Source of the DNA: Kiritimatiellia bacterium
GTDB lineage: Bacteria > Verrucomicrobiota > Kiritimatiellia > RFP12 > UBA3636
Direction: 5' to 3'
Assembly (NCBI GenBank): GCA_016295275.1
Contig: JAEDLN010000171.1
Location: 1-5,075, forward strand
Length of the DNA stretch: 5,075 bases
In this document: positions 5,063 through 5,075 of the stretch, in pieces
Position numbering within the stretch: the first letter of the stretch is position 1
Layout of the letters: each line of letters begins with the position of its first letter
Made by a program: the position numbers and the translations under genes
Notes under the pieces: generated by a model
What the model saw: only the letters and a program-made list of their open reading frames with translations
Told to the model about the DNA's origin: nothing
Databases searched by the model: none

Positions 5063-5075
5063 ATGCGCCATAATG
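5063..5075 (+). CDS. Possible first codons of a downstream gene, cut by the window edge
   Basis: ATG at 5063 begins a frame (Met-Arg-His-Asn) that stays open to the window end. A weak Shine-Dalgarno-like AGGG (5054-5057) lies 5 nt upstream. A second ATG at 5073 is equally possible. Too little sequence remains to identify a product. From position next to parS sites, a chromosome-partition or tRNA-modification neighbour would be expected, but that is inference. Confidence 0.15.

Overview
This is a gene-poor stretch of a bacterial chromosome. One gene is certain: mnmG (gidA), a tRNA-modification enzyme, on the + strand at 821-2890. It covers about 41% of the window. I see no second gene that I can defend. 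Three exact copies of the 16-bp palindrome TGTTCCACGTGGAACA (2953, 4883 and 4947) match the chromosomal parS site bound by ParB. mnmG/gidA next to parS is a classic arrangement close to a chromosome replication origin, so the window probably lies in or near the origin/centromere region. The expected neighbours (rsmG/gidB, parA, parB, mnmE, dnaA) are not visible inside the window.

Layout: 1-540 is very GC-rich, repetitive and non-coding. It includes a 31-bp perfect inverted repeat pair whose arms each hold their own hairpin, a REPIN-like arrangement. A third, altered copy follows. 541-820 is the approach to mnmG. It holds a run of hairpins, including an 87-nt nested stem-loop (624-710), and ends in an AT-rich stretch with no Shine-Dalgarno sequence. 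821-2890 is mnmG, with both catalytic cysteines and an insertion of roughly 75-80 residues compared with the E. coli protein. 2891-4882 is nearly 2 kb without a recognisable gene. It begins with parS1 and contains a loose cluster of TTATCC (DnaA-box core) words, some small palindromes, one possible terminator and a short peptide resembling the N-terminus of 5-formyltetrahydrofolate cyclo-ligase. 4883-5075 holds parS2 and parS3 in a 25-bp duplicated block, then a TTGACA hexamer inside a small inverted repeat. An ATG that stays open at the right edge may begin the next gene.

Organism: MnmG and parS are bacterial, but they do not fix the phylum. Mixed base composition, low gene density, a weak start signal and GC-rich dispersed repeats would fit a member of the PVC group (Verrucomicrobiota, Kiritimatiellota or Lentisphaerota). 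This is a low-confidence guess. The most unusual content is non-coding: the parS-bearing gene desert, the REPIN-like repeats and the structured leader before mnmG.
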